Of a stretch of 64,000 nt of DNA, positions 28,998 to 38,064 are shown one piece after another. The notes below the pieces were generated by a model that was not told where the DNA came from, made no database searches, and worked only from the letters and a program-made list of their open reading frames with translations. The DNA lies in the NCBI GenBank assembly GCA_947488765.1, contig CANLAE010000001.1, positions 310,001-374,000 of the forward strand, read 5' to 3'. The DNA comes from Chitinophagaceae bacterium (lineage in GTDB: Bacteria > Bacteroidota > Bacteroidia > Chitinophagales > Chitinophagaceae). The translations under genes and the position numbers were made by a program. How positions within the stretch are numbered: the stretch's first letter is position 1; every line of letters begins with the position of its first letter.

Positions 28998-30104
28998 CTA
29001 CTTCAAAACTTCACCCAACTTTTTATCCAATCCTTCTTCTCTTAAACCTGATGCAATTATTTTTCCGGTTGGGTCAATCAATACATTAAAAGGTATTCCA
29101 TCAAATTGATACAAACTAACCAATGGAGATTCCCATTGTTTCAAGTCACTCACATGTGTCCAGATGAGGCTATCTTTCTTTATGGCTTCTGTCCAAGCTT
29201 TTACATCTCTGTCCAACGATACACCCAAAACTGTAAAATTTTTGTCTTTGTACTTATGGTACATAGCTACTACATTCGGATTTTCTGCCCGACAAGGTGC
29301 ACACCAACTTGCCCAAAAATCAACTAATACATACTTCCCTTTAAAACTATCTAATGTAATTGTATCATTGGTTGGAGTGCCTAAAGCAAATGCAGGGGCC
29401 TGTTTTCCTAATAAAGGATATTGCTTACCAATAATGATTTGCTGTAATTTTTTGATATTTGCATAGTTGCTAAACTTTGTTACAGACTTATCTATAATGG
29501 CACTTAATTCATCTGTGTCCATTGTTCTTGTTGCCATTGCAAGCACTTGTAAACATGCAGCAGGACTTTCTGTGCTATTAATGAAATTATTCAACAATTT
29601 ATTTAATTGTTCTTTCTCTTTATTCTTTTGTAAACGTGCAATAGTTACCAAGCTATCACCGGCTTTTTTCTCTTGTAAAGAATCCAAGCACATGATTTTT
29701 TCTTCTAAACTGCCATAGCTTTTTTCATAGCCCGAAAATAATTCATGCAATGCAGTAGTGGCTTTAGAACCCTTTGTTTCATAGCTTTTATAATTATTAA
29801 AGTCAAGTGTTACTTCAATCTTTTTAGCATCATTAATTAGCAAAACTGCATTGGGAAAGGTTTCAAATCCAATACTGTACAATCCTTCTTCAAGTGTATT
29901 GGTGTTAAGTTCAAATTTTCCATTTTGTAAAGTGGCACTATCCACTACTATTGGGTTTGCACCGCCAAAAGGAAGTTCTTTTAAATATACTTTACTGCTT
30001 GGTGCATTTTTGATGGTTCCTGCAACTGTAAATACGCCATTTGATTTTTCTTTGCACGAACCAATCATTAGAAATAAACCCGCAACAATGATTATTTTTT
30101 TCAT
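28998..30104 (-). CDS. TlpA-like thioredoxin lipoprotein with DUF4369 domain
   Basis: The 368-residue protein has a lipobox (LFLMIGSC then KEK). A DUF4369-like beta domain occupies about residues 25-125 (FTVAGTIKNAPSSKVYLKEL), a helical linker follows, and the C-terminus is a TlpA/AhpC-type thioredoxin fold with VDFWASWCAPCRAENP (active-site CAPC) and FDGIPFNVLIDPTGKI (cis-Pro). It is probably a periplasmic thiol-disulfide oxidoreductase attached to a membrane. Its start is 4 bp downstream of the gatB stop, so the genes are probably cotranscribed. Confidence 0.9.
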   Translation of the reverse strand: MKKIIIVAGLFLMIGSCKEKSNGVFTVAGTIKNAPSSKVYLKELPFGGANPIVVDSATLQNGKFELNTNTLEEGLYSIGFETFPNAVLLINDAKKIEVTLDFNNYKSYETKGSKATTALHELFSGYEKSYGSLEEKIMCLDSLQEKKAGDSLVTIARLQKNKEKEQLNKLLNNFINSTESPAACLQVLAMATRTMDTDELSAIIDKSVTKFSNYANIKKLQQIIIGKQYPLLGKQAPAFALGTPTNDTITLDSFKGKYVLVDFWASWCAPCRAENPNVVAMYHKYKDKNFTVLGVSLDRDVKAWTEAIKKDSLIWTHVSDLKQWESPLVSLYQFDGIPFNVLIDPTGKIIASGLREEGLDKKLGEVLK

Positions 30105-30108
30105 AAAA

Positions 30109-31554
30109 TTATTTTAGTTTTTCTTGTAATAAGGTAGTTACCATTTTAGGATCAGCTTTGCCCTTACTTATCTTTTTTATTTCACCAACAAATAAGCCAA
30201 TCAATCCCTTTTTGCCTCTTTTATATTCAGCTACTTTATCGGGCATGCCTTCCAAAGCCTCATCAATCCATCTTTCCAGCTCTTTGGTATCACTTACTTG
30301 TAATAAATTCATCGCTTCGGCAATTGCTAACGGACTATTATTACCATTCAATAATTCGGGTAATATTTTATATGATGCAACTGAAAAATTTACTTTTCCT
30401 GCTTCAACAATTGCAATCAATTCAGCCAAGGTTTGTGGCAATAAAAGTAATGTAGAAAAGTCTTTTGCAGTTTCATTCAATTGTTGCTTAATTGGTCCTA
30501 GCATCCAATTTGCAATAGCTTTATAATGTGTTGAATATCTGGATACTTCTAAAAAATATTCAGCAGTTGCTGTATCAGCACATAAATTATTTGCATCATA
30601 TATTGTTAATCCAAATGATTGTTGAAACTGTTGTATCAGCTGCAAAGGCAATGCTGGTAAGCTTTTTCTGATATCTTCAATAAATGATTCCGTTAAATGA
30701 AAAGGAGCCAAATCGGGATCGGCAAAATATCTATAATCATTGGCATCTTCTTTGTCACGTATTGAAAAGGTTGTATCGTTGGATGCATCAAAACTTCTTG
30801 TTTGTTGTATGATTGTTCCTCCGTTTTCAACAATCTCAATCATTCGTTGTACCTCAAACTCAATTGCTTTTTTTACATTGCGTATAGAGTTTAAATTCTT
30901 TACTTCAACCCTTGTTCCTAAAGTGGTGGCACCTTTTAGTCGTATAGAAATATTGGCATCGCAACGCAAACTTCCTTCTTCCATATTACCATCACAAACA
31001 CCAATCCATTGAACTAGTCTTCTTGCTTCACTTACATATTCAAATGCTTCATCACTGCTGTGGATACAAGGTTCTGTAACAATTTCAATCAATGGTGTTC
31101 CGGCTCTGTTTAAATCAATGCAAGTAAATTGTTCATCTAAATCATGCATGCTTTTGCCTGCATCTTCTTCTATGTGTATTCTGTTCAGCTCAATATTTTT
31201 TTGTCCTGTAGATGTGTTAATTGTAACATATCCACCTACACAAATAGGCGTTGTGTGTTGTGATATTTGGTAGCCCTTTGGTAAATCAGGATAAAAATAA
31301 TTTTTACGTGCAAAATAATTATCTCGTTCAATTTTACAATTACAAGCCAAACCCATTTTTATGGCATATGCTACTGCAACTTTATTGGTCTTTGGTAATG
31401 TACCAGGATGCCCTAAGGTAATTGGACTAACATGTGTATTTGGTGCTGCACCAAAAGCAATACTATCACCACAAAATAATTTTGTTTGTGTTTGTAATTG
31501 AGCATGAATTTCTAGCCCGATAACCGTTTCATATTTATCTGAAATATTCGTCAT
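30109..31554 (-). CDS. gatB: Aspartyl/glutamyl-tRNA amidotransferase subunit B
   Basis: GatB is the kinase/transamidase subunit of GatCAB, which converts misacylated Glu-tRNA(Gln) or Asp-tRNA(Asn) to the amide form. The 481-residue protein has YETVIGLEIHAQLQTQTKLFC, the DLPKGYQISQ segment, RIHIEEDAGK, and the C-terminal YqeY-like tail ending GLIGLFVGEIKKISKGKADPKMV. ATG at 31554 is chosen because the upstream in-frame extension (to 31632) lacks homologous character. gatA and gatC are not in the window. Confidence 0.97.
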   Translation of the reverse strand: MTNISDKYETVIGLEIHAQLQTQTKLFCGDSIAFGAAPNTHVSPITLGHPGTLPKTNKVAVAYAIKMGLACNCKIERDNYFARKNYFYPDLPKGYQISQHTTPICVGGYVTINTSTGQKNIELNRIHIEEDAGKSMHDLDEQFTCIDLNRAGTPLIEIVTEPCIHSSDEAFEYVSEARRLVQWIGVCDGNMEEGSLRCDANISIRLKGATTLGTRVEVKNLNSIRNVKKAIEFEVQRMIEIVENGGTIIQQTRSFDASNDTTFSIRDKEDANDYRYFADPDLAPFHLTESFIEDIRKSLPALPLQLIQQFQQSFGLTIYDANNLCADTATAEYFLEVSRYSTHYKAIANWMLGPIKQQLNETAKDFSTLLLLPQTLAELIAIVEAGKVNFSVASYKILPELLNGNNSPLAIAEAMNLLQVSDTKELERWIDEALEGMPDKVAEYKRGKKGLIGLFVGEIKKISKGKADPKMVTTLLQEKLK

Positions 31555-31620
31555 TTCTATTTGTAAAGATAATAGTAAAGGACTTGTAGTGAATTTGTTA
31601 TTGCTGTAAATGAATGCAAT

Positions 31621-31650
31621 AAAAAAAGCCATCTAACAAGAGATGACTTT
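31621..31650 (-). terminator. Rho-independent terminator of fabG
   Basis: On the minus strand AAGTCATCT pairs with AGATGGCTT (9 bp, one T-G wobble) around a 6-nt loop and is followed by T7. It lies 23 bp beyond the fabG stop and before gatB, so these two genes are separate transcription units. Confidence 0.85.
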
Positions 31651-31672
31651 TTAAAATTCTTTTGTTATGAAA

Positions 31673-32428
31673 CTAAATATTTAATCCGCCACAAGCACTT
31701 AATACTTGTCCGGTAATGTAGCTACTTAAATCACTCGCAAGGAATAATGTGGTATTGGCAATTTCTTCTGCTTTGCCAAATCGGCCTAAAGGAATTTTTT
31801 TAAGAAACTCTGCAGAGGCATCTCCATCTTGTAAATAATGAGTCATATCGGTTTCAATAAATCCAGGGGCAATTGCATTGCAACGAATGTTTCTGCTTCC
31901 CAATTCATGTGCAACACTTTTTGTAAATCCAATGATGCCTGCTTTACTTGCAGCGTAACTGCTTTGTCCGGCATTACCACGAATACCAATAATACTGCTC
32001 ATGTTAATGATGCTGCCTTGCTTTGCTTTCATCATTGGACGAATTACCTGCTTGGTCATATTGAAAACACTTTTCAGGTTTACATCCATTACATCATCCC
32101 ATTGTTCGGCAGTCATGCGTAGCAATAAATTATCTTTACTGATGCCGGCATTATTTACACAAACATCTATAGTACCAAATTCTTTTAAAACATCATTTAC
32201 AAAAGTTTCGCACTGTGCAAAATCAGCTGCATTGCTTTGATAAGCTTTTGCTTTAACGCCTAAAGCAGTTAATTCAGCTTCTAATGCCAAGGCTTTTTCT
32301 TTGCTATTGTCACTTACATAACTGAAAGCAATATTGCTTCCTTGTTCGGCTAATTTAATAGCGATTGCTGCACCAATACCACGTGCCGCACCTGTAACAA
32401 TAGATGTTTTTCCGGAAAGAAGTTTCAT
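31673..32428 (-). CDS. fabG: 3-oxoacyl-[acyl-carrier-protein] reductase
   Basis: FabG reduces 3-oxoacyl-ACP with NADPH in fatty-acid elongation. The 251-residue SDR has the cofactor loop TGAARGIGAAIA, the NNAG motif in VNNAGISKDN, the catalytic Ser in INMSSIIGIRG and Tyr/Lys in YAASKAG, then the IAPGFIETDM loop. FabG is the best fit in the classical SDR group, though some SDRs of this form act on other substrates. A perfect -7 promoter element lies just upstream and a terminator downstream, so it is monocistronic. Confidence 0.92.
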   Translation of the reverse strand: MKLLSGKTSIVTGAARGIGAAIAIKLAEQGSNIAFSYVSDNSKEKALALEAELTALGVKAKAYQSNAADFAQCETFVNDVLKEFGTIDVCVNNAGISKDNLLLRMTAEQWDDVMDVNLKSVFNMTKQVIRPMMKAKQGSIINMSSIIGIRGNAGQSSYAASKAGIIGFTKSVAHELGSRNIRCNAIAPGFIETDMTHYLQDGDASAEFLKKIPLGRFGKAEEIANTTLFLASDLSSYITGQVLSACGGLNI

Positions 32429-32448
32429 AAGCTAGTTTTTGTTGCCGA

Positions 32449-32456
32449 CAAATGTA
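32449..32456 (-). promoter_or_regulatory. -7 promoter element of fabG
   Basis: The minus strand reads TACATTTG, matching TAnnTTTG exactly, about 20 bp upstream of the fabG ATG. The -33 region has TTT instead of TTG. Confidence 0.5.
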
Positions 32457-32535
32457 CTACTAATCAACTTTTAAAAAATGTACATTTCATCACAATGTTG
32501 TTTTACAAAAAATCGATTTTAAAAAGGATAAGCAT

Positions 32536-32563
32536 AAAAAAAGCTGATGCCAATAGCACCAGC
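32536..32563 (-). terminator. Rho-independent terminator of the Cys/Lys-rich small gene
   Basis: On the minus strand GCTGGTGC pairs with GCATCAGC (8 bp with one G-T wobble), loop TATTG, then T7. It starts 23 bp after the stop of the small secreted protein. Confidence 0.85.
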
Positions 32564-32585
32564 CAATTTTGTTACTTCTTTATCC

Positions 32586-32783
32586 TTATGCTTTTTTAGC
32601 AGCAGGAGCAGCAGTCTTAGGAGCAGCTGTTGTAGTTTTTTCTTTAGAACCACAATCTTTTGCTTCCTTATCTTTTTTGCAACACTCTTTACCTTTTGCA
32701 CATTTCTTTTTTTCACCACCACCTGCAAACGCTACACCACTAAATAAAAAAGCTGCTGTAGCTAAAATTAGAATCTTTTTCAT
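32586..32783 (-). CDS. Small secreted Cys/Lys-rich protein
   Basis: The 65-residue protein has a signal peptide (LATAAFLFSGVAFA then GGG). The short mature region has four cysteines (KKKCAKGKECCKKDKEAKDCG) followed by a Thr/Ala/Pro/Lys tail. ATG at 32783 is chosen because it opens directly into the signal peptide; upstream in-frame sequence is not protein-like. It has its own terminator. The clustered Cys and Lys suggest metal binding or a disulfide-knotted peptide, but no family is recognised with confidence. Confidence 0.7.
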   Translation of the reverse strand: MKKILILATAAFLFSGVAFAGGGEKKKCAKGKECCKKDKEAKDCGSKEKTTTAAPKTAAPAAKKA

Positions 32784-32877
32784 AATACTTACTTGTTTTA
32801 AATTTTTAAAATATATGGATTGTAAAGATAGTTTTTTCAAATCAAAATAAAAACACTCTTTTGTTAAAATTTTTGAG

Positions 32878-33537
32878 TTAGCTCCAGCTAGCCAAAACAG
32901 TAACTCCACCTTTCACTACTTCATTCAATTGTACATTTATTTTTGTACCTACAGGCAATAAAATATCAACCCTGCTGCCAAATTTGATAAAACCATATTC
33001 ATTGCATTGTTTTACTTGCTCACCTACATGGGTATAATTACAAATTCTTTTCGCCAAAGCACCCGCAATTTGTTTGTATAAAATTGTACCGTGATTATTT
33101 TCAACCACTACGCTCCAACGCTCATTTTCAGTAGAACTTTTTGGATGCCAGGCTACCAAATATTTTCCTTTGTGGTATTGATTATAAATTACATTTCCGC
33201 TCATCGGATTTCTGTTCACATGCACATTTGCAGGGCTCATAAATATGCTTACTTGAATGCGCTTGTCTTTAAAATATTCTACATCAATTGTTTCTTCTAT
33301 CACAACTACTTTACCATCTGCAGGGCAAATGATTTTGTTATCATCAATCGTCAATACACGATTGGGAATTCTGAAAAATGAAATAATAAAAAGCAGAAAA
33401 AATAAACTCACCAGAAAAATTATCAAAGCCAACCAAGGACAACACTCACTTAAAAAATAAAATGAAGTAACATTTAGAATCCCAAAAATTAAAGCTGTAA
33501 TTCCAATGGTTTGAAAACCTTCTCTATGAACAGTCAT
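32878..33537 (-). CDS. psd: Phosphatidylserine decarboxylase family protein
   Basis: This 219-residue enzyme of the short Psd type makes phosphatidylethanolamine from phosphatidylserine. Two N-terminal membrane segments (about residues 10-55) precede the catalytic part: ICPADGKVVVIEE, VSIFMSPANVHVNRNPMSG and the self-cleavage site in EYGFIKFGSRVDILLP, where Gly-Ser gives the pyruvoyl group. ATG at 33537 is chosen over TTG at 33558. cdsA and a CPBP protease lie upstream on the same strand, forming a phospholipid-related group. Confidence 0.94.
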   Translation of the reverse strand: MTVHREGFQTIGITALIFGILNVTSFYFLSECCPWLALIIFLVSLFFLLFIISFFRIPNRVLTIDDNKIICPADGKVVVIEETIDVEYFKDKRIQVSIFMSPANVHVNRNPMSGNVIYNQYHKGKYLVAWHPKSSTENERWSVVVENNHGTILYKQIAGALAKRICNYTHVGEQVKQCNEYGFIKFGSRVDILLPVGTKINVQLNEVVKGGVTVLASWS

Positions 33538-33555
33538 GTGTAAATGTTTATACGG

Positions 33556-33563
33556 CAAATGTA
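33556..33563 (-). promoter_or_regulatory. -7 promoter element of psd
   Basis: The minus strand reads TACATTTG, an exact TAnnTTTG match, about 19 bp before the psd ATG. No TTG at the ideal -33 spacing. Confidence 0.45.
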
Positions 33564-33692
33564 ATACGGATAAACCAAAGGAAATGTTTTTTGTGTGGGC
33601 ATTATTTCATCGGATAATCATTGCAATAAGTAAATACCGAATATTAATTGTAATGACTTATTTGTTGTTTGATAAAGCTTGCTAATATTAAA

Positions 33693-34586
33693 CTAGTCTA
33701 CAAATAATTTTATATACAACCAAACAATTGGTGTTGCCAGTATTAAAGAATCAAATCTGTCTAAAAACCCACCATGACCAGGCATAATTGAACCGCTGTC
33801 TTTCACATCTGCCATGCGTTTCAGCTTGCTTTCCAATAAGTCCCCGGCAGTTCCTGTGATAGCACATACAGTAGCAATAATATACCAATGATAACCTTGC
33901 ATGGGGAAGCTAACATCTACAAATTTGCTCCCAACATATCCCATAATGATGATACAAAGTATTATTCCACCAATCGTTCCTTCCCAAGTTTTTTTAGGTG
34001 AAATTTTCGACAAAGGCGTTTTGCCAATCAATGATCCAACCAAATAAGCCATCGTATCATTCACCCACATACAACCAATAACTATCAACGGAAGAAAAAC
34101 ACCGGCATCCCACCAACCCGTTTTTACAGCACTCAAATACAATCCTTTATTTCTCAAATCCATCATCAATCCCCAACTTAAAGAAATATACAATAAACCA
34201 ATAAAGGAGTAACCCATTAGCCTCGGATTATTTTTTTTGCTTAATAACACTTCACTCATTGGCAGTACCAATGCAAACGTAACCAGTGCCCACCAACCCA
34301 ATTCTTGTAATTGAAAACCGGCAAAAGAATAAGTACCATTCAGCATCCACAACATAAAACAAAAACCCGCAATCATAACTCCGTATTTATGAAATGGATT
34401 GATATGTGTGTATTCTTTATCAATAAGCCCAACCATTTTCTGGTACTCCATCCAGCATCCAAAATGTATAAAGGAAAATAACAAAAAGAATGTCCATTGA
34501 TTTATCAACAAACCAGCCAGCATAATTACAACAAAAACAATGGCAGTAGTTGCACGTTGTTTAAATACTTGTTTGTTCAGCGCCAT
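33693..34586 (-). CDS. cdsA: Phosphatidate cytidylyltransferase
   Basis: CdsA makes CDP-diacylglycerol from phosphatidate and CTP in the inner membrane. The 297-residue protein has about eight membrane segments and the C-terminal CDS signature: SKISPKKTWEGTIGG, then GDLLESKLKRMADVKDSG, PGHGGFLDRFDSL. Its start lies inside the tail of the CPBP gene (26-bp overlap), suggesting coupled translation. With psd it supplies two steps of phosphatidylethanolamine synthesis; pssA is not in the window. Confidence 0.96.
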   Translation of the reverse strand: MALNKQVFKQRATTAIVFVVIMLAGLLINQWTFFLLFSFIHFGCWMEYQKMVGLIDKEYTHINPFHKYGVMIAGFCFMLWMLNGTYSFAGFQLQELGWWALVTFALVLPMSEVLLSKKNNPRLMGYSFIGLLYISLSWGLMMDLRNKGLYLSAVKTGWWDAGVFLPLIVIGCMWVNDTMAYLVGSLIGKTPLSKISPKKTWEGTIGGIILCIIIMGYVGSKFVDVSFPMQGYHWYIIATVCAITGTAGDLLESKLKRMADVKDSGSIMPGHGGFLDRFDSLILATPIVWLYIKLFVD

Positions 34587-35634
34587 CGTTTAAAGTATTA
34601 TTGGTTGAATCGGAGGATTGATCATTATTTGTATGCAATCTTTCTGCAAAAGGATTTTCTTCTTTTTTCAAATACACAAAAGTATTTTCCGGAGCAATTG
34701 CTTCACTCTCTTTTTTAAATTGACTCATGAAATAGATGATTGCAATAAGTGGCACAATGCCATAATAAATAGGAAAAGTGCTATCCATAATCTCTTGCGA
34801 AGGTTTACCGCCTTTGCTTGTTAAAAACATCACCGTAACAGAAATACCATTGTTCAATAAATGCATTAAAATATTTAGCCAAATATTTTTACCGTAATAA
34901 TAAATTAATCCCAACATCAATCCCAATGCAAATCTTGGCAAAAAGCCATAATAACTCATGTGTATTGCACTAAAAATAATACTTGTTAATATTATTGCAA
35001 GTAAAGGTTTTTTGCTCCAATTCGTTAATAATTGTTGCAAGCCACCTCTGAATAAAACTTCTTCAAATAGCGCAGGAGCAAATCCAATTACAACCAATAC
35101 AAACAAATACTCTGCAACATTATTCATCCGTGCAATGCTCATTACTTGTTCAGCATAAGCAGTTTCCATTTCCTTAAATTTTGCCGCCCAATGTTTAGAA
35201 ATTGGAATCATTTGATTCAGTTCTCCCAAAGCCCCACTTAGTATCAATGCAAAAACGGAAATACCAAATACTATTGCGATTTGCTTCACATTTAATTTAG
35301 TATTGAATCCTAAAAATTTAAATGAATTGCGGCTAATAATTAAAGCCCACAAAACTGTAGGAACAAAAAACATAATTCCTGCACTTACCAGTTGTAACCA
35401 ACGCATGGTATTTGCATTTTCGGGCTTTTCCATGGCTTTCATCATTTCACTACCCATTTGGGTAAATGAAATATTTTTGGGTAACAAGCTGAAAGCTACT
35501 ACTATTTGCACCATTCCTGCAACCATAAAAGCCAACCCCACAAAACCCAGTAATAATGCTAATTGTGCGCCATATTTCATTTTTGGCTTTTCAGCAAGCG
35601 CATTTGAACTCGAAAAAATATTGTCTAATTGCAT
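34561..35634 (-). CDS. CPBP family intramembrane metalloprotease
   Basis: The 357-residue protein has about eight membrane segments and the CPBP (CaaX protease and bacteriocin-processing) motifs: EEVLFRGGLQQLL (EExxxR), FSAIHMSYYGFLPRFALGLMLG (FxxxH) and HLLNN (HxxxN). These residues form the catalytic site in the membrane. The soluble C-terminus after about residue 300 is charged and of unknown role. ATG at 35634 is chosen over TTG at 35673. It overlaps cdsA by 26 bp. Substrate unknown. Confidence 0.9.
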   Translation of the reverse strand: MQLDNIFSSSNALAEKPKMKYGAQLALLLGFVGLAFMVAGMVQIVVAFSLLPKNISFTQMGSEMMKAMEKPENANTMRWLQLVSAGIMFFVPTVLWALIISRNSFKFLGFNTKLNVKQIAIVFGISVFALILSGALGELNQMIPISKHWAAKFKEMETAYAEQVMSIARMNNVAEYLFVLVVIGFAPALFEEVLFRGGLQQLLTNWSKKPLLAIILTSIIFSAIHMSYYGFLPRFALGLMLGLIYYYGKNIWLNILMHLLNNGISVTVMFLTSKGGKPSQEIMDSTFPIYYGIVPLIAIIYFMSQFKKESEAIAPENTFVYLKKEENPFAERLHTNNDQSSDSTNNTLNDGAEQTSI

Positions 35635-35656
35635 GATATGGATTAATTGTTTGAGA

Positions 35657-35676
35657 AGCTTGTAAATTTGCAAGCT
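35657..35676. promoter_or_regulatory. 20-bp near-perfect palindrome between the CPBP gene and dusB
   Basis: AGCTTGTAAATTTGCAAGCT pairs with itself at 9 of 10 positions (one T-G pair in the middle). It sits 23 bp upstream of the CPBP protease ATG and about 100 bp upstream of dusB, in a divergent promoter region. It may be an operator; no cognate regulator is evident. Confidence 0.35.
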
Positions 35677-35773
35677 AAGATAATGAAGATGCGTTAAGTA
35701 CTGTATGCCGTTGGTAAATAATATTCAGAAAAACAAATTTATTTTCGCATCGTTTTCTTTCAACACAAAATAT

Positions 35774-36811
35774 ATGGTTACAATAGATTCAATACAGTTG
35801 CCCGATTTCCCGCTTTTATTAGCACCTATGGAAGATGTAAGTGATCCACCTTTCAGGGCTGTGTGTAAAGACAATGGCGCAGATTTAATGTACACAGAAT
35901 TTATCAGCAGTGAAGGATTGATTCGTGATGCCATCAAGAGCAGAAAAAAGTTAGACATATTTGATTATGAACGCCCCATCGGTATCCAAATTTTTGGTGG
36001 CGATGAAGACAGCCTTTCCATGGCTGCAAAAATTGTAGAAGTAACCAACCCCGATTTATTAGATATCAATTTTGGATGCCCCGTAAAAAAAGTTGCTCTG
36101 AAAGGTGCAGGTGCAGGCGTTTTAAAGGATATTGATTTAATGATTCGTTTAACAGATTCTGTTGTAAAAAGTACCAAACTTCCGGTTACTGTAAAAACAA
36201 GATTGGGCTGGGACGATAGCACTAAAAACATTGAAGAAGTTGCCGAACGATTACAAGATGTGGGCATTAAAGCATTGGCAATTCATGGTCGAACAAGAAG
36301 TCAAATGTACAAGGGCGAAGCTGATTGGAGTTTGATTGCAAAAGTGAAAAATAACCCTCGCATACACATCCCAATTTTTGGAAACGGTGATATTGATAGT
36401 CCACAAAAAGCAAAATTATACAAAGAGCGTTATGGTGTAGATGGCATCATGATCGGAAGGGCTGCAATTGGCTATCCATGGATTTTCAGAGAGATTAAAC
36501 ACTTTATGCAAACCGGCGAAGAGCTAGCAGCACCAACACTTTCAGAGCGTATAGCAGTTTGTAAAAAGCATTTAATAAAATCTGTAGAATGGAAAGGACC
36601 CAAAGTGGGCATCTTTGAAATGCGCCGGCATTATGCCAATTATTTGCGTGGCTTACCCAACATAAAAGAGTTTAGAGGAAGGTTGGTTACCATCAGTGAA
36701 ATGGAAGAAGTTTTATCTGTACTCGATGAAGTATTTGCACATTACGATGGCATTGAAATAGAACGTGCACCAATTGAATTAATCAACTATCACGAAAATT
36801 GCCCGTTGTAA
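35774..36811 (+). CDS. dusB: tRNA-dihydrouridine synthase
   Basis: This 345-residue flavoenzyme reduces uridine to dihydrouridine in tRNA. The TIM-barrel motifs are LLAPMEDVSDPPFRAVC, DINFGCPVKKV (catalytic Cys in GCP), LPVTVKTRLGW, IHGRTRSQMYKG and IFGNGDI, GIMIGRAAIGYPW. The ATG at 35774 begins VTIDSIQLPDFPLLLAPMED, which fits the family; an ATG at 35705 would add 23 residues with no family match. DusB is the most likely paralog. It is divergent from the CPBP gene. Confidence 0.94.
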   Translation: MVTIDSIQLPDFPLLLAPMEDVSDPPFRAVCKDNGADLMYTEFISSEGLIRDAIKSRKKLDIFDYERPIGIQIFGGDEDSLSMAAKIVEVTNPDLLDINFGCPVKKVALKGAGAGVLKDIDLMIRLTDSVVKSTKLPVTVKTRLGWDDSTKNIEEVAERLQDVGIKALAIHGRTRSQMYKGEADWSLIAKVKNNPRIHIPIFGNGDIDSPQKAKLYKERYGVDGIMIGRAAIGYPWIFREIKHFMQTGEELAAPTLSERIAVCKKHLIKSVEWKGPKVGIFEMRRHYANYLRGLPNIKEFRGRLVTISEMEEVLSVLDEVFAHYDGIEIERAPIELINYHENCPL

Positions 36812-36925
36812 TTTTTTTGTTTTCCGTCTGTAGATACTTTGTTGAAACTGTTGTTGCGTCGCACACTTGTACGGTTGTAATTTTATTCAGCAGAATGGGA
36901 ATAATTTTTTTAATTATCAATACAG

Positions 36926-37516
36926 CTATTTACTTTCATTCCAAGTTTTATGACCTGAGTCCTGTAATTTAAAATTATCCGGGATTGTTCTTAATGGTTC
37001 AGTTTCAATCCAGGTTTCAAACATTGCTTTGGGTAATTGTTGGTACAATTTCGTTCCTTCCGATTTCCAGTAAATCATTTCATCATTTACGTCTTTTATT
37101 TTTTTAGCGGGGTTGCCAACGATTAAACTTCTTGCTTCAAATTGTTCATCGGCTTTTAAAAATGACAATGCCCCAACAATACATTCATCTCCTAATGTTA
37201 CATTATCCATTACAACTGCATTCATACCTATCAAACAATTTTTTCCAATTGTTGCACCATGGATGATAGCACCATGACCAATATGTGCAGCTTCTTTTAA
37301 AACAACCATCTTTCCCGGAAACATATGCAGCGTGCAGTTTTCCTGAATATTACAACCATCTTCAATCATAATTTGTCCCCAATCACCACGTATCGCAGCG
37401 CCCGGACCTACATAAACATTTTTACCAATCACCACATTTCCCGTAACAGTAGCCTGAGGATGAATGAATGAAGATTCATGAATTACGGGAATGAAATTAT
37501 TAAAAGCATAGATCAT
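36926..37516 (-). CDS. paaY: Phenylacetate pathway hexapeptide protein PaaY
   Basis: The 196-residue protein folds as a left-handed beta helix from hexapeptide repeats (VIGKNVYVGPGAAIRGD, IGHGAIIHGATIGKNCLIGMNAVV) and resembles gamma-carbonic anhydrases. PaaY homologs are thioesterases that hydrolyse dead-end CoA esters of the phenylacetate pathway. The C-terminal helix (WIETEPLRTIPDNFK) and the position at the end of the paa cluster support PaaY. It lies 72 bp downstream of paaI. Confidence 0.88.
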   Translation of the reverse strand: MIYAFNNFIPVIHESSFIHPQATVTGNVVIGKNVYVGPGAAIRGDWGQIMIEDGCNIQENCTLHMFPGKMVVLKEAAHIGHGAIIHGATIGKNCLIGMNAVVMDNVTLGDECIVGALSFLKADEQFEARSLIVGNPAKKIKDVNDEMIYWKSEGTKLYQQLPKAMFETWIETEPLRTIPDNFKLQDSGHKTWNESK

Positions 37517-37588
37517 AGTAATACTGATATTTTATAAAAATTAAGGTTCAACTATTTTAATTTATTTCCAAGCCTTAGCAGAAAAAAT

Positions 37589-38005
37589 TTAATCAATCAA
37601 CTTTTTATTTGTTCTAAAACAAGTTCCTTTAAACAAAGCAACTACTATATTATCCTGATTGGTAATGGTTATATGGTACAATCCTGTGCTTCTTCCGTTA
37701 TGTAATTCTTTTGCTTCAGCAATCAACACATCACCAATTTGCACGGGTTTTGTAAAGTTGATACTTGTGTCTAATGCAACTGATAAATTATTTCTGTTGT
37801 TGCAGGCAAATGCAAAACAACTGTCTGCCAAACTGAATGCAATTCCTCCGTGCACAATCCCTAATCCATTCATCATTTCTGGTCTTATGGTCATTTGAAT
37901 TTTACTGTAACCTTCACTAATTTCTATTACAGCAATACCCAACCATTGAGAGAATAAATCATCTTTCATCATTTGTGATACAACTGCTTGTGGTGTTGGT
38001 GTCAT
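37589..38005 (-). CDS. paaI: Phenylacetate pathway thioesterase PaaI
   Basis: The 138-residue hotdog-fold thioesterase has the PaaI signature GIVHGGIAFSLADSCFAFACNN, with the catalytic Asp in ADS, followed by LDTSINFTKPVQIGDVL and HNGRSTGLYHITI. It hydrolyses ring-hydroxylated phenylacetyl-CoA intermediates when the pathway stalls. It lies between paaG and paaY. Confidence 0.92.
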   Translation of the reverse strand: MTPTPQAVVSQMMKDDLFSQWLGIAVIEISEGYSKIQMTIRPEMMNGLGIVHGGIAFSLADSCFAFACNNRNNLSVALDTSINFTKPVQIGDVLIAEAKELHNGRSTGLYHITITNQDNIVVALFKGTCFRTNKKLID

Positions 38006-38064
38006 GTTTTTTAATTGATATGATTATTAGATTATCTGATTGACTTGAGAATTATTTTTTACAA

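Noticed and set aside
32547-32909. Several overlapping open frames on both strands around the small Cys/Lys-rich gene
   Set aside because: Only the minus-strand 65-residue frame from 32783 has a signal peptide and a matching terminator; the others lack protein character.
36812-36925. Terminator between dusB and paaY
   Set aside because: The gap contains T runs but no convincing stem-loop.
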